This document shows, piece after piece, positions 18,221 through 26,798 of a stretch of 64,000 nt of DNA. A model generated the notes under the pieces. It searched no databases, was not told the DNA's origin, and saw nothing but the letters and a program-made list of their open reading frames with translations. This stretch comes from Oligoflexus tunisiensis (GTDB taxonomy: Bacteria > Bdellovibrionota_B > Oligoflexia > Oligoflexales > Oligoflexaceae): NCBI RefSeq assembly GCF_001748245.1, contig NZ_BDFO01000001.1, forward strand, positions 6,787,346 to 6,851,345, in the 5' to 3' direction. The position numbers and the translations under genes are program-made. How positions within the stretch are numbered: position 1 is the stretch's first letter; every line of letters begins with the position of its first letter.

Positions 18221-19096
18221 ATGAAGGTGCAAACCATTCGCAGACCGATTCTCATGCTCTCGTCATTGCTCATCTCTTTTCTGCTCGTAGGTTGCTTTGG
18301 AGGTGGAATTGATCCCACCGAAGACCCCGTTCAACCCGGTGAAGAAAATGAAGCCGCCAACGTTGAAGAGGAGGAGTTCGCCGAGGACAACGCCATGATG
18401 AATGAAAACATGATGATGGAGAACGAGGGCAACTTCAGCAATGAAGATATGATGGGCGACAACATGGGCAACAACATGGGGAACAACCAGGGCAACAACC
18501 CGAACTTCAACCAGGGCATGAACGACATGAACAATGAGGGCTTCAATAATGTGGCCGAGGATAACTTTCTCAATGGCGACGATGCCAACTTTATGAACAC
18601 CGGCGAGAATCAGGGCAATCTGTTCGGCAACAATCAGGGCAACATGTTCGGGAACAACAATCTTGGCCAGAATGGCAATAATGGCCTCGGCAACAATAAT
18701 TTTGGGTTGAATGAGGGGGATCAAGGCGATGGTGCATTGATCAATGGCGCCAGTGAAGATATTCTGGAGTCACCAAATGTTAATATGGGCGCAACAGATA
18801 ATGGGCTGGCGGAGTCAGATCCAGACAGCGTACTGGCCCCTGTTGCAGAAAATCCGACGGCGCCTGGCGGTGGTGGCGCTGCGACCGGTGGCGTTGTGCG
18901 TTATGTAACGCCCGGTGGATCGAAACTTTACGACAATCCGAATGGAACGGCCCTGCGAAACCTTGAACAGGGCGACCATCCGTTGGTTAATGAAGAAGGT
19001 GAATGGTCACGTACATCAGATGGTTACTATGTGCCATCTGCAACGCTCACCTCAGCTCCTATCGCGCGGCTCAAGCAGCCCAAGGAATGGAGATAG
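18221..19096 (+). CDS. Asn/Gly/Met-rich low-complexity lipoprotein
   Basis: 291 residues. Signal peptide with lipobox LLVGC, followed by an acidic stretch. From about residue 55 to 165 there is a low-complexity region dominated by Asn, Gly, Met, Glu and Asp, with repeated units such as GNNMGNNQGNN and FGNNQGNMFGNN. The last 60 residues (VRYVTPGGSKLYDNPNGTALRNLEQGD..) look like a small SH3-like beta domain. Translation starts after AAAGGACAGGA. Likely a surface or periplasmic anchored protein whose repeat region is disordered. Function unknown. Confidence 0.75.
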   Translation: MKVQTIRRPILMLSSLLISFLLVGCFGGGIDPTEDPVQPGEENEAANVEEEEFAEDNAMMNENMMMENEGNFSNEDMMGDNMGNNMGNNQGNNPNFNQGMNDMNNEGFNNVAEDNFLNGDDANFMNTGENQGNLFGNNQGNMFGNNNLGQNGNNGLGNNNFGLNEGDQGDGALINGASEDILESPNVNMGATDNGLAESDPDSVLAPVAENPTAPGGGGAATGGVVRYVTPGGSKLYDNPNGTALRNLEQGDHPLVNEEGEWSRTSDGYYVPSATLTSAPIARLKQPKEWR

Positions 19097-19154
19097 ATCG
19101 ATCAAAGTGCTCCCGGCTTTTCTGGGTTGACACAGCTGGAATTTGCTGGTTCCC

Positions 19155-19185
19155 TTGTCGACTTCAGAACCTGTTGGGTTATAAT
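19155..19185 (+). promoter_or_regulatory. probable promoter of the M23 peptidase gene
   Basis: A perfect TATAAT (19180-19185) with TTGTCG at 19155-19160, spacing 19 bases. It ends about 30 bases before the start codon. Confidence 0.45.
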
Positions 19186-19214
19186 GGAATTTCAACTCAA
19201 AGGAGGGAACTGGC

Positions 19215-20507
19215 ATGTTCAAATTGCGCAGCTGCGCAGTGGCTGCAATTCTATGCCTTCAGCCCGCATGTAACCCGTCTCAAAATCGTGACAGCATTCA
19301 GCCACAACCTGTGAGCCCAGCTGTAAAAACCAGCAAGGTCGAAGCTCCGGCTGTTTTCGTGACCCGGCATCAGGTCGAAAAAGGCTCCAGCATATATCAA
19401 ACGCTGAAAAGCGAGGGTCTTAATCCGCAAACCATCCTGGAGCTCGTGAAAGCCGCGAAGCCCATTTTGCCTTTGCAGGACGTCGCCTCGGAAACCGCCT
19501 TCGAACTCACCTGGGACGGGCCGGAGCGCAATACACCATTGAAATTGGCCTTGAGACACGCCGCCGACTCAAGCCTGGTAATAGAACGAAATGGCCCCGG
19601 GCTTGAGTGGACGGCTTCCAGGATCGAACATCCGATTACCGTCGTCCAAAAAACCTTTCACGGCTTCGTCAGCAATAGCCTTTGGGAATCTGCTGAATTC
19701 GTAGGCATGGATCCCACGCTCATCACCAGTCTGGCCGAAGTTTTTGCCTGGCAGATCGACTTCAACCGCGAAGTGCGACGCGGCGATCGCTGGCGCCTGA
19801 CGGTGGAACAAAAGCTGGTCGATGACAAAACCATCGGCTGGGGCAATATCCTGGTCGCTGAATATGAAAACAATGGTCAGGTCTATACGGGTATCCGCTT
19901 TCCTGCGCAAGGCGAAAAAGCCTCGTATTATTTCCCGAACGGTCAAAGCCTGAAGCGCATGTTCATCAAAAGTCCGATCAAGTTTGGACGCATCACCTCG
20001 GGTTTTTCGCGCAGCCGCTTTCATCCCGTCCTGCACGTGCATCGTCCGCATAATGGAGTGGACTATGGTGCTCCTTCGGGAACTCCCGTGATGGCTGTGG
20101 GCAGCGGCACCATCGAGTCGATCGGCCGCAAAGGTGGATCGGGCAACATGATCAAGATTCGGCACAACGGCACCTATTCGACCGCGTATCTGCATCTGAA
20201 GGGTTTTGCCACCGGTCTGCGCAAAGGTTCGAACGTGGAGCAGGGTCAGGTGATCGGTTATGTTGGTTCCACCGGTCTCGCCACCGGACCGCATCTCCAC
20301 TTCGCCTTCTATGAAAACGGTCGTTATATGGATCCACTGGGCCTGCGCTTCCCATCGGCGGACCCGGTTGCCAAAAATCAGCTGCCCAAATTCAATCAGC
20401 TCGTGCAAAACGCGCTGCGCACGCTTCCCGACTGGCAGCTGGCTCAACAGGATACGCCGTCAGGGGATAAGCATCCGACGGATGACACGCACACCGTTCT
20501 GCGCTAA
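19215..20507 (+). CDS. M23 (LytM) family metallopeptidase, lipoprotein
   Basis: 430 residues. Strong AAAGGAGGG ribosome-binding site. The N-terminus carries a lipobox-like QPACN. A long N-terminal domain resembling the OapA/LysM-like and regulatory region of MepM/YebA precedes the catalytic domain. Zinc ligands are visible in HNGVDYGAP (HxxxD) and GPHLHF (HxH), with AYLHLKG between. Family members cleave peptide cross-links in murein. The arrangement FGRITSGFSRSRFHPVLHVHRPHNGVDYGAPSG is canonical and suggests an active enzyme. Confidence 0.92.
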   Translation: MFKLRSCAVAAILCLQPACNPSQNRDSIQPQPVSPAVKTSKVEAPAVFVTRHQVEKGSSIYQTLKSEGLNPQTILELVKAAKPILPLQDVASETAFELTWDGPERNTPLKLALRHAADSSLVIERNGPGLEWTASRIEHPITVVQKTFHGFVSNSLWESAEFVGMDPTLITSLAEVFAWQIDFNREVRRGDRWRLTVEQKLVDDKTIGWGNILVAEYENNGQVYTGIRFPAQGEKASYYFPNGQSLKRMFIKSPIKFGRITSGFSRSRFHPVLHVHRPHNGVDYGAPSGTPVMAVGSGTIESIGRKGGSGNMIKIRHNGTYSTAYLHLKGFATGLRKGSNVEQGQVIGYVGSTGLATGPHLHFAFYENGRYMDPLGLRFPSADPVAKNQLPKFNQLVQNALRTLPDWQLAQQDTPSGDKHPTDDTHTVLR

Positions 20508-20518
20508 ACGCTTCGCCC

Positions 20519-20542
20519 GCAAGCCTGCTCCTGCAGGCTTGC
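20519..20542. terminator. hairpin between convergent genes
   Basis: Perfect 10-bp stem (20519-20528 with 20533-20542) and loop TCCT, 12 bases after the M23 stop and 22 bases from the convergent prepilin stop. No strong T-tract on either side. Confidence 0.5.
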
Positions 20543-20564
20543 TCGTTCCTCTCCTCCTCGCCTT

Positions 20565-21281
20565 TTACAGCTGATGTTCCTGCGGCAGCATCTTAAAATC
20601 CGCTGAATTCAACGAAAATGATTTGTCCTGACTGAGCGGGGCATACAGATCCTTGCTGATCGGATACACGCTGTCGACGGTAATGCGAATCTGGTCATCG
20701 GCCTCCACAAAACAGGCAGCGGAGGCGACCGCATGATTGCGGAAGGATTTGCTGATCAGGGCGGGGGAAGGAAAGACCTTTTGCGGATAAGGTGGAATCC
20801 GTCCCGTGGTCGGTACAGTAATTTCGACTCGCGGCAACTCTCCGGCCGCACACTTCACCGCCTTCAGACAGTCGCCTGCGTTGGTGAAACCCGGTCCTGT
20901 AAGCTGCGCACTGAGATCGGCATAGCCGGAAAGTTCGGCAGGAACGGGTCGGCAAACGGTGGCAAAGCGAATTGTATAGGTTTCATCGGCTGAAGTCAGG
21001 TCACTCATATCCAAAGCCTGGCGTCGGGTCAGAGTGAGAACTTTTTGATCGGCGGACACGACCACGGGAACTAACACATCACGAAAGCGGAGATCCCGTT
21101 CAATCAGTTTCTGCAGCTGATCGTTCACCGTCCGAGCATTTTCACGGGCTTTGCCGACCGCTCGGCCATCATCCGCCTGGCGAAAGAAGCGGGCGCCGAT
21201 GACCAGCAGAATTCCTATGATGGCCGTTGCGATCAAGACCTCAACCAGCGAAAAACCCTGAGTGTCCGATGTAGACCTCAT
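20565..21281 (-). CDS. prepilin-like protein with N-terminal methylation motif
   Basis: 238 residues. The N-terminus shows a type IV/type II prepilin cleavage site, G-FSLVEVLIATAIIGILLV, with Glu at +5 after the Gly and a hydrophobic helix. The remaining domain has several Cys and is probably exported. It starts three bases after the upstream prepilin gene and is the last gene of the Hint operon. A minor pseudopilin role in a type II or type IV system is likely; no assembly ATPase or secretin is in the window. Confidence 0.82.
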   Translation of the reverse strand: MRSTSDTQGFSLVEVLIATAIIGILLVIGARFFRQADDGRAVGKARENARTVNDQLQKLIERDLRFRDVLVPVVVSADQKVLTLTRRQALDMSDLTSADETYTIRFATVCRPVPAELSGYADLSAQLTGPGFTNAGDCLKAVKCAAGELPRVEITVPTTGRIPPYPQKVFPSPALISKSFRNHAVASAACFVEADDQIRITVDSVYPISKDLYAPLSQDKSFSLNSADFKMLPQEHQL

Positions 21282-21284
21282 GTT

Positions 21285-22007
21285 TCATTTTCCCATTGTA
21301 AAGGTATTGATGTGTTTTTTAATGGTCACCGTTCCGCTCATGGGCACAGCCCAGTAAATGGAATAGTAGACCCTGGCACCCGCGGACTTGTCCGCGCTGG
21401 CGAAATCCGTACAGGACATGTTCGCTCCGGTCTGCAGGTTCACGAGCTGCCAGCCTACTTCGGCAAACGCAAAGGGCGCATTCAAAAAGGAACCTGCCGG
21501 GGCCGCATCATCCTGTTTCATATTCATGCACAGATAAAAAATATTGGCATTCGGCTGGCTGGCATTCGCCGGCTGACGTGGACTCATGCAACGTTTGATG
21601 GCGGAGCGGAGCGGTTCCTGGCCGAACTGGGACTGAAGCGAATCACGGGATTTGCTGTCGAGGCCAGCCGCGATGAACTGCGGCTGCACGACATTGGTGC
21701 TGTGAGTGATCGTGGAGGCGTCAGATGATTTGGCCAGGCGGCGATCGGTGATCTGCCCGACGTAATCGAGACAACCGGGGGTGCTCGCGTCCACGTCCCG
21801 GATGATGGCGGAAAGTTCGGATACAAAGGCGTCATTAACATCCGTGATCGTGGCCGCGCTGTCCGCGCTTTTACGCGCCTTGAAGCTGGTGCTGCGGGCC
21901 TGAAAAAAGAGACCCACGCAAAGGCTGAGCAAAGCGAGGGAGACCAGCACCTGAATCAAGGAAAAGCCGGCCTCCGAGCCTGAAGATGACCGCAGATTCA
22001 GGGACAT
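21285..22007 (-). CDS. prepilin-like protein lacking the +5 glutamate
   Basis: 240 residues. N-terminal G-FSLIQVLVSLALLSLCVGLF matches the prepilin helix, but the usual Glu at +5 is Gln. In known systems the absence of Glu5 marks the tip subunit (GspK/PilX-like), which is inference here. The mature part has four or more Cys. AAGGAGG precedes the ATG, and the start overlaps the end of the preceding membrane protein gene by 10 bases. Confidence 0.75.
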   Translation of the reverse strand: MSLNLRSSSGSEAGFSLIQVLVSLALLSLCVGLFFQARSTSFKARKSADSAATITDVNDAFVSELSAIIRDVDASTPGCLDYVGQITDRRLAKSSDASTITHSTNVVQPQFIAAGLDSKSRDSLQSQFGQEPLRSAIKRCMSPRQPANASQPNANIFYLCMNMKQDDAAPAGSFLNAPFAFAEVGWQLVNLQTGANMSCTDFASADKSAGARVYYSIYWAVPMSGTVTIKKHINTFTMGK

Positions 22008-22936
22008 CGAGCCTCCTTATACGGCAATTGAATGCGGACCGATTCGGATTGCACAATGGCAGGCAGCGAACCTGCGGCGCGCAGACGATTCATCACATCG
22101 GTCATCAGAAGTGGGGAAACCGGCTGACCGCCTTTGGCCATGGCGACCTCAAGCCGCTTTTGACTCGACTCCAGGGACTGCTGCGGATCATGAATCAAAA
22201 GGCGGTCGGGATAAGCAACCAGGAAAAGGAAAAAGTATGTCTTATTCCCGGGTTGATAGTCGCCTGCCGGGCGCCGCCCAAAACGAATTTCGTTTTGCAA
22301 CGCTCCCAGCTCGCTCATCGAAGGTCGTTCCTGGCCAGCACAGCCCTCGCCTTTTCGGGCGCTGCAAAGGAAAAGGCCCATCAGGTTGCGCTCCTCCATC
22401 GGCTCCAGGACAAATTGCGTGGAAAAGCCCTGGCTCAGTTCCGTAAGGCTGACATTCTTTTGAATCGGTTTGATCTCGCTGCGCGCATCCAACGGTTCCA
22501 GGCTGAGGACCAGTTGCGGATTTGAGCTGGCACGGAATTCCATATCCTGCCGGATGATATCAAGGTCACCCGGTATGCAGCCACGCGTAAAGGATTTCAC
22601 ATCCACTTTGAGGGCGGGCGGGCGCCCCTTTTCCTTGCGCAAGGGCACAGGTTCCAATCCAGCCGCGCGTTCGACCACAAGCTGCATGGCACGCTGATGT
22701 CCCGCCTTCTGCATCTTCGTGAGCTGCTTCTGATTTTCAATAATTTTTGGTTCGCCTGCCTTGGCGCTCAAGGTGGTGGCCGGAACCTCGGTGGGCGGAC
22801 GCTTGAAACTCCAGACCACCAGCCCTGCGAAGAGAACGATACCAAGGGCGAGGGGAAGCTTTGAAGAACGTTTGCCCGCGGCACGCCCTTTTCCGGGCGT
22901 CCGGGACACTGGCTTTTTGGGGCGCGATGATTTCAC
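21998..22936 (-). CDS. single-pass membrane protein of pilin-like operon
   Basis: 312 residues from a GTG that overlaps the stop of the Hint gene (GTGA). A Lys/Arg/Ser-rich N-terminus is followed by one membrane helix (LALGIVLFAGLVVWSF), then a long extracytoplasmic part with Cys. Topology N-in/C-out resembles type II secretion GspC or pilus-assembly anchors, but there is no sequence match I can name. Position between the Hint protein and two pseudopilins suggests an inner-membrane partner of the same machine. Confidence 0.6.
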   Translation of the reverse strand: MKSSRPKKPVSRTPGKGRAAGKRSSKLPLALGIVLFAGLVVWSFKRPPTEVPATTLSAKAGEPKIIENQKQLTKMQKAGHQRAMQLVVERAAGLEPVPLRKEKGRPPALKVDVKSFTRGCIPGDLDIIRQDMEFRASSNPQLVLSLEPLDARSEIKPIQKNVSLTELSQGFSTQFVLEPMEERNLMGLFLCSARKGEGCAGQERPSMSELGALQNEIRFGRRPAGDYQPGNKTYFFLFLVAYPDRLLIHDPQQSLESSQKRLEVAMAKGGQPVSPLLMTDVMNRLRAAGSLPAIVQSESVRIQLPYKEARCP

Positions 22937-24606
22937 GGCTCAAATTCATCCATGTTTGCAAGTCTGAAAGCTTCCAGCAGAGGACGGCTCTGCACGCGCT
23001 TCTGAAGAAAAAGATCTCCTGACATTATACCATTGGCGACCACCATATGCGCAGCTTCCGTGTAAGCATCAGCCGCCAATTCCAGGTTAAAGACATCATC
23101 ATCATACTTTTGGGTCTCTTTCACCACAGCATCCACCGCAGCCCAGCGACCATCCTCGGATTGGATCAGGTCACCTACTCGCAGCTGCGAGGCGGGAATG
23201 AGGCCGAGTGGCGTCACAAACGGATGCGTTTGCGTCACACGCACCGTGCGATCGCCCTGCACGATCTGATAGAGAGGTTTGTTTTCCGGACCTCGCACAA
23301 CTTTCGCGACGCTGACTGCACGCTTCAAGAGAGGATTCCAAACCTTGTCACCGGCTTTAAGGCTCTGGATGGAAACGTCACGACCATCAGGGAGTCGTAT
23401 CTGGGTATCTTTCGCAAAGCAACCCTCGGGTCCACGCGTCCCCACGGGTCCCACGTTTTGACAGTCATTTTCCGGATCGAATCCTATGTACACACCGCAC
23501 TGATAACAGACGAAATGCTTGGGGCTGACGCTATTATAGTAATCCTTGTGCACGAGGCGGTCATCACAGAGGTTCGGATAGATTTCCCCAGGCAGATAGA
23601 GGCATTTGGAGGAACAATCTTTTTTCTTCTTGCTGCTGATCGGGTCTTCCACCGGGCTGGTCGCAATCGGATCAGGAGCCGGGGCGGGAAAGTCCAGGGT
23701 CAGTGTCATGCCGAGGCTGATCTTGGTACCATCGACCTGTGATACCAGAGCCTCAAGGATATTGTTTCCTGGGACCAGGGGTAAAGGACCCAGCAACAGC
23801 TTTTGAGCGTCATCGATGCGATTGGCCGCCGTGAGAGGATAGGAATTTGTTGCGCCAAGTGTTGTACCGTTATTCAAGACTTCGGCATCCGTGACGACGT
23901 TGTTGCACTCCAAATAAACCTCGGCAGCCGTGGTGGGAACGGGCAACTCAAGATTGGTGGTCGGCTTCTTGTTGTTGGGATAGACATTTCCCGCAGCATC
24001 CTTGGCATAAAATAAACAGGTGGACGGAGGCGGAGGCGCCATGGCCAAGAGAGCCTTGGTTTTCGATTTCTTGTTGCTCGTTGAGCCTGTCCCGGGGCTC
24101 GTGCTCTCCGCCTCGACATAAACCCCTTCCACGAGGTAGTTGTTGCACTTCCAGCCCAGAACCTTGAGCTGCGTGGTGGCATTTGTCGTCACCGCCGGCG
24201 CATTGCCCTGACTCAGCTGATTGAATATGGCATCACCACTATTTTGCAGGCGATCCTGAGTCAGCGTCTGCACGGTGATGGACTGCCCCGTGGACTGCCA
24301 GTTGAGGCCGTTGGCCGCCGTCAGCTGACGCCCTTGCTCACAGATGAAATTCGCAGGAATATAGGGGTCCAGGCGTACCGGTGCAGCCAGCTGAGGAACA
24401 TCGCCAACGAGAAGCCGCGCGGCCTGCTGCAGAGCGGAAACGTTCTGCTGCCCCATATAATTATTGCGGCTTTCTTCGCGGACCTGCGACACTCGATTTT
24501 TCACATTGTTCATCTCGCCCTGGGCCAGGAATAGCGAAACGCCACCCACGAGTACCATGAGCGGTGCTGCTATATTGCCCTGTTCACTATCGAAGAGCTT
24601 TACCAT
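22933..24606 (-). CDS. pilin-like exported protein with C-terminal Hint autoprocessing domain
   Basis: 557 residues; ATG at 24606 preceded by GGAGAAG. The N-terminus (SEQGNIAAPLMVLVGGVSLFLAQ) resembles a TadE/TadG-type anchor. A long Cys-containing exported region follows (about 50-390), ending in a collagen-like GPVGTRGPEG. A Hint domain starts at about residue 395: GCFAKDTQIRLPDG (block A, Cys at 396), TQTHPF (block B His at 461), VFNLEL, and HMVVANGIMSGD at the end. Hint domains self-cleave or splice in inteins, hedgehog proteins and bacterial intein-like proteins. The usual terminal His-Asn is replaced by Ser-Gly-Asp, so cleavage at the Cys is more likely than full splicing. First gene of the operon. 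Confidence 0.85.
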   Translation of the reverse strand: MVKLFDSEQGNIAAPLMVLVGGVSLFLAQGEMNNVKNRVSQVREESRNNYMGQQNVSALQQAARLLVGDVPQLAAPVRLDPYIPANFICEQGRQLTAANGLNWQSTGQSITVQTLTQDRLQNSGDAIFNQLSQGNAPAVTTNATTQLKVLGWKCNNYLVEGVYVEAESTSPGTGSTSNKKSKTKALLAMAPPPPSTCLFYAKDAAGNVYPNNKKPTTNLELPVPTTAAEVYLECNNVVTDAEVLNNGTTLGATNSYPLTAANRIDDAQKLLLGPLPLVPGNNILEALVSQVDGTKISLGMTLTLDFPAPAPDPIATSPVEDPISSKKKKDCSSKCLYLPGEIYPNLCDDRLVHKDYYNSVSPKHFVCYQCGVYIGFDPENDCQNVGPVGTRGPEGCFAKDTQIRLPDGRDVSIQSLKAGDKVWNPLLKRAVSVAKVVRGPENKPLYQIVQGDRTVRVTQTHPFVTPLGLIPASQLRVGDLIQSEDGRWAAVDAVVKETQKYDDDVFNLELAADAYTEAAHMVVANGIMSGDLFLQKRVQSRPLLEAFRLANMDEFEP

Positions 24607-24849
24607 AAGTCAGCTTCTCCAGGTTGGACTCGTGTGATTGATCTTTTTATTGATCGGCACGAAAGCCTGGCAAGAATCTCATAACCCATATTTTATAAAT
24701 ATATTCCAAATGTTACCGTCAATTAATTTTCGGCCCGACCCTCCTTGAAAGAATTCGGGGTACGTCCGAACGTTGGGCCTGGCAATTTCGGGTGGCAACT
24801 TCCGTGGAACTTCGTTAGAGCCTAAGAAAACCTTAGAGGGAGCCCCATC
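24607..24849. promoter_or_regulatory. divergent promoter region between Hint operon and carbonic anhydrase
   Basis: 243 bases. AT-rich stretch around 24685-24730 (TATAAATATATTCC and related) on the leftward side is the probable Hint-operon promoter. No clear consensus pair could be assigned for the rightward gene. Confidence 0.35.
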
Positions 24850-25476
24850 ATGCAGGACATCAAACAGCAACAGGCGCAGATCATCGAAGACTTCAAGGCT
24901 GGCAATCAAAGGTTTCTGGCCGGAATGTCGATCCATTCCTCCCGCGCCTCTTTAATGAAGTTGAAGGAGTATGCCAGGGTCGGTCAGTCGCCCAAGGCTG
25001 TGGTGCTGTGCTGCTCGGACTCGCGGGCTCCGGTGGAGATGATTTTTGATCAGGATCTTGGGGACGTTTTTGTGATCCGTGTGGCCGGCAATATCGTGGC
25101 TCCCTCACTGGTCGGCAGTGTGGAGTTTGCCGCGATCACCTTTGGAACACCCGTGGTGATGGTGATGGGCCATACCCAGTGCGGGGCTGTCACCACCACT
25201 CTGCGCCATATTCAGACCAAGGAAGCCCTGTCCAGTGAAGGGCTGAATGATATTGTCAGTCGCATCAAACCCCATATCCATGCCATCGCCCGTATCCAGA
25301 ATATCAGCGATGAGGAAAAGGTCAGGCGCGCGGTGGAGGCCAATGTCCGCGCGTCGGTGGGCCAGCTCTCGCATTCCAGCCGCATCATCGAAGAGATGGT
25401 GAACCTCGGCCGCCTGCAGATCCTTGGCGCAGTTTTGGATCTGTCCAGCGGTGTTGTCAACTTTCTCGAAGACTAA
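24850..25476 (+). CDS. beta-carbonic anhydrase
   Basis: 208 residues. The beta-class zinc site is intact: CCSDSR (Cys and Asp-Arg dyad), and GHTQCGAV giving His and Cys ligands. It catalyses CO2 hydration to bicarbonate in the cytoplasm. GAGGGAG precedes the ATG. The stop overlaps the convergent TldE gene stop by four bases. It corresponds in size to Can/CynT-type enzymes, but which cannot be told. Confidence 0.94.
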   Translation: MQDIKQQQAQIIEDFKAGNQRFLAGMSIHSSRASLMKLKEYARVGQSPKAVVLCCSDSRAPVEMIFDQDLGDVFVIRVAGNIVAPSLVGSVEFAAITFGTPVVMVMGHTQCGAVTTTLRHIQTKEALSSEGLNDIVSRIKPHIHAIARIQNISDEEKVRRAVEANVRASVGQLSHSSRIIEEMVNLGRLQILGAVLDLSSGVVNFLED

Positions 25477-26798
25477 AGCGTAAAGGCGAAGCGATCGATC
25501 AAGGCACCCGGCAGCCGCAGACTATGCGTCGAGCGGCTGTCATAGGTGCTGCTGCTGAGCAGCAATTCACTCTGATCGGTGAGTCCAAGAAGGTTTTCGC
25601 CGAGCATGCGGTAGAGCGATTCATCAAAGCGCATCACATTCACCGGACCCTGGATGCTTCCATTCTGCACTCGGAAAGTGGCAAAGCGGGTCATGCCGGT
25701 CATGCGACAGGCTTCGGGATCCGAGAAATTCATATACCAAAGATTGCTGATATAAAGGCCGTCGCCCAACTGCTTCAGAATGGATTGCGAGTTAAGGGTT
25801 CCCGGCTGCAGATAAAGGGACTCCGGTGACTCCCCTTCATGCGCCCCGGTGGGCTCGAGCTGATATTCACGACTGCTGCGCGCCGAAACCAGAGCGCCCT
25901 GATGTTTGCCGCCTGTGATCAACGGAACCGAACGCGGTTTGGTAAAACCAAAGTCATCAAAATCCGGCGCCACACCACCGGCGACATCCTCGGAAAGGTG
26001 GATGGCCGGAGCCAGCTGCTGCTCACCCTCCACCAGACGCCGCAGCGGAGAAGCCTTGGTCCGCTGAGCTTTGACGCCGAATGCGCGCCACTCCAAAAGG
26101 CTCATGACTTCCGCCAGAGCCATCGGTGTTAAATACACACGATAAGCTCCGGGCTTGATCGTCACCGCTGGTTTTTTCAGATATTCGAGCTGCTCGCGGC
26201 AGCCTTGCATTTTACTCTGCAGCGTCCGGTCATCCCATTCGAGTCCTGCGTAGTTGGCTTTCACCGCCTTATCCGCTTCGTGGTAGACGCTCCAGTCGAG
26301 ATTGAAATTGTAGTTTTCATACCAGTTCCGTTGACCCAGGCTATTGGCAAAGCCCCGATAGATGCCACCGGCAGCCTGAATGCCGACAAAATCCAGACCA
26401 CGAGTTTCACGCCGCACCGCGTCCGTCCATTGCTCAATGGAAGGCAGACGATTTTTTTCCAATCGCTCACTCGACCTTGGTTCACGGTTCTGCAGAAGAT
26501 AGGGATCCGCCGGCAGATGCGGAATCATCCCGCGCAAGGAACCCAGCGTGGAGGCAACGCGCGACGCGTCCTCGGTCATCTGCCCGGTCAGTGTCAGCTC
26601 ACAAAGGGCATGCCTTTGATCGTGAATCAAGCGCACGAGAAGCCGATCATGGTGCACCTTGCCGATCTGTCGAACCTTGCCCTGATTGAAGCGACAGAAT
26701 TCGGAATCCTCGCCCTGAAAAGCCAGGATCAAGTCCTCGTCCCGATGCAGACTGCGCTCCGCCTTGTCCATCAGTTCGTAAAAATAGGCCTTTTTCAT
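25473..26798 (-). CDS. TldE/PmbA-type metalloprotease subunit
   Basis: 441 residues. It resembles the TldD/PmbA family but lacks the HExxxH zinc motif of its partner, so it is the non-catalytic TldE/PmbA-like subunit. Typical late motifs are seen, such as LYISNLWYMNFSDPEACRMTGMTRF. In this family TldD and TldE form a heterodimer that degrades unfolded peptides and processes peptide precursors. Its start overlaps the tldD-like stop (ATGA), so the pair is translationally coupled. Confidence 0.85.
   Translation of the reverse strand: MKKAYFYELMDKAERSLHRDEDLILAFQGEDSEFCRFNQGKVRQIGKVHHDRLLVRLIHDQRHALCELTLTGQMTEDASRVASTLGSLRGMIPHLPADPYLLQNREPRSSERLEKNRLPSIEQWTDAVRRETRGLDFVGIQAAGGIYRGFANSLGQRNWYENYNFNLDWSVYHEADKAVKANYAGLEWDDRTLQSKMQGCREQLEYLKKPAVTIKPGAYRVYLTPMALAEVMSLLEWRAFGVKAQRTKASPLRRLVEGEQQLAPAIHLSEDVAGGVAPDFDDFGFTKPRSVPLITGGKHQGALVSARSSREYQLEPTGAHEGESPESLYLQPGTLNSQSILKQLGDGLYISNLWYMNFSDPEACRMTGMTRFATFRVQNGSIQGPVNVMRFDESLYRMLGENLLGLTDQSELLLSSSTYDSRSTHSLRLPGALIDRFAFTL

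Noticed and set aside
18400..18720. Repeats in the Asn-rich gene as a possible CRISPR array
   Set aside because: Repeat units are short, in frame and variable, encoding low-complexity protein; no spacer-repeat structure.
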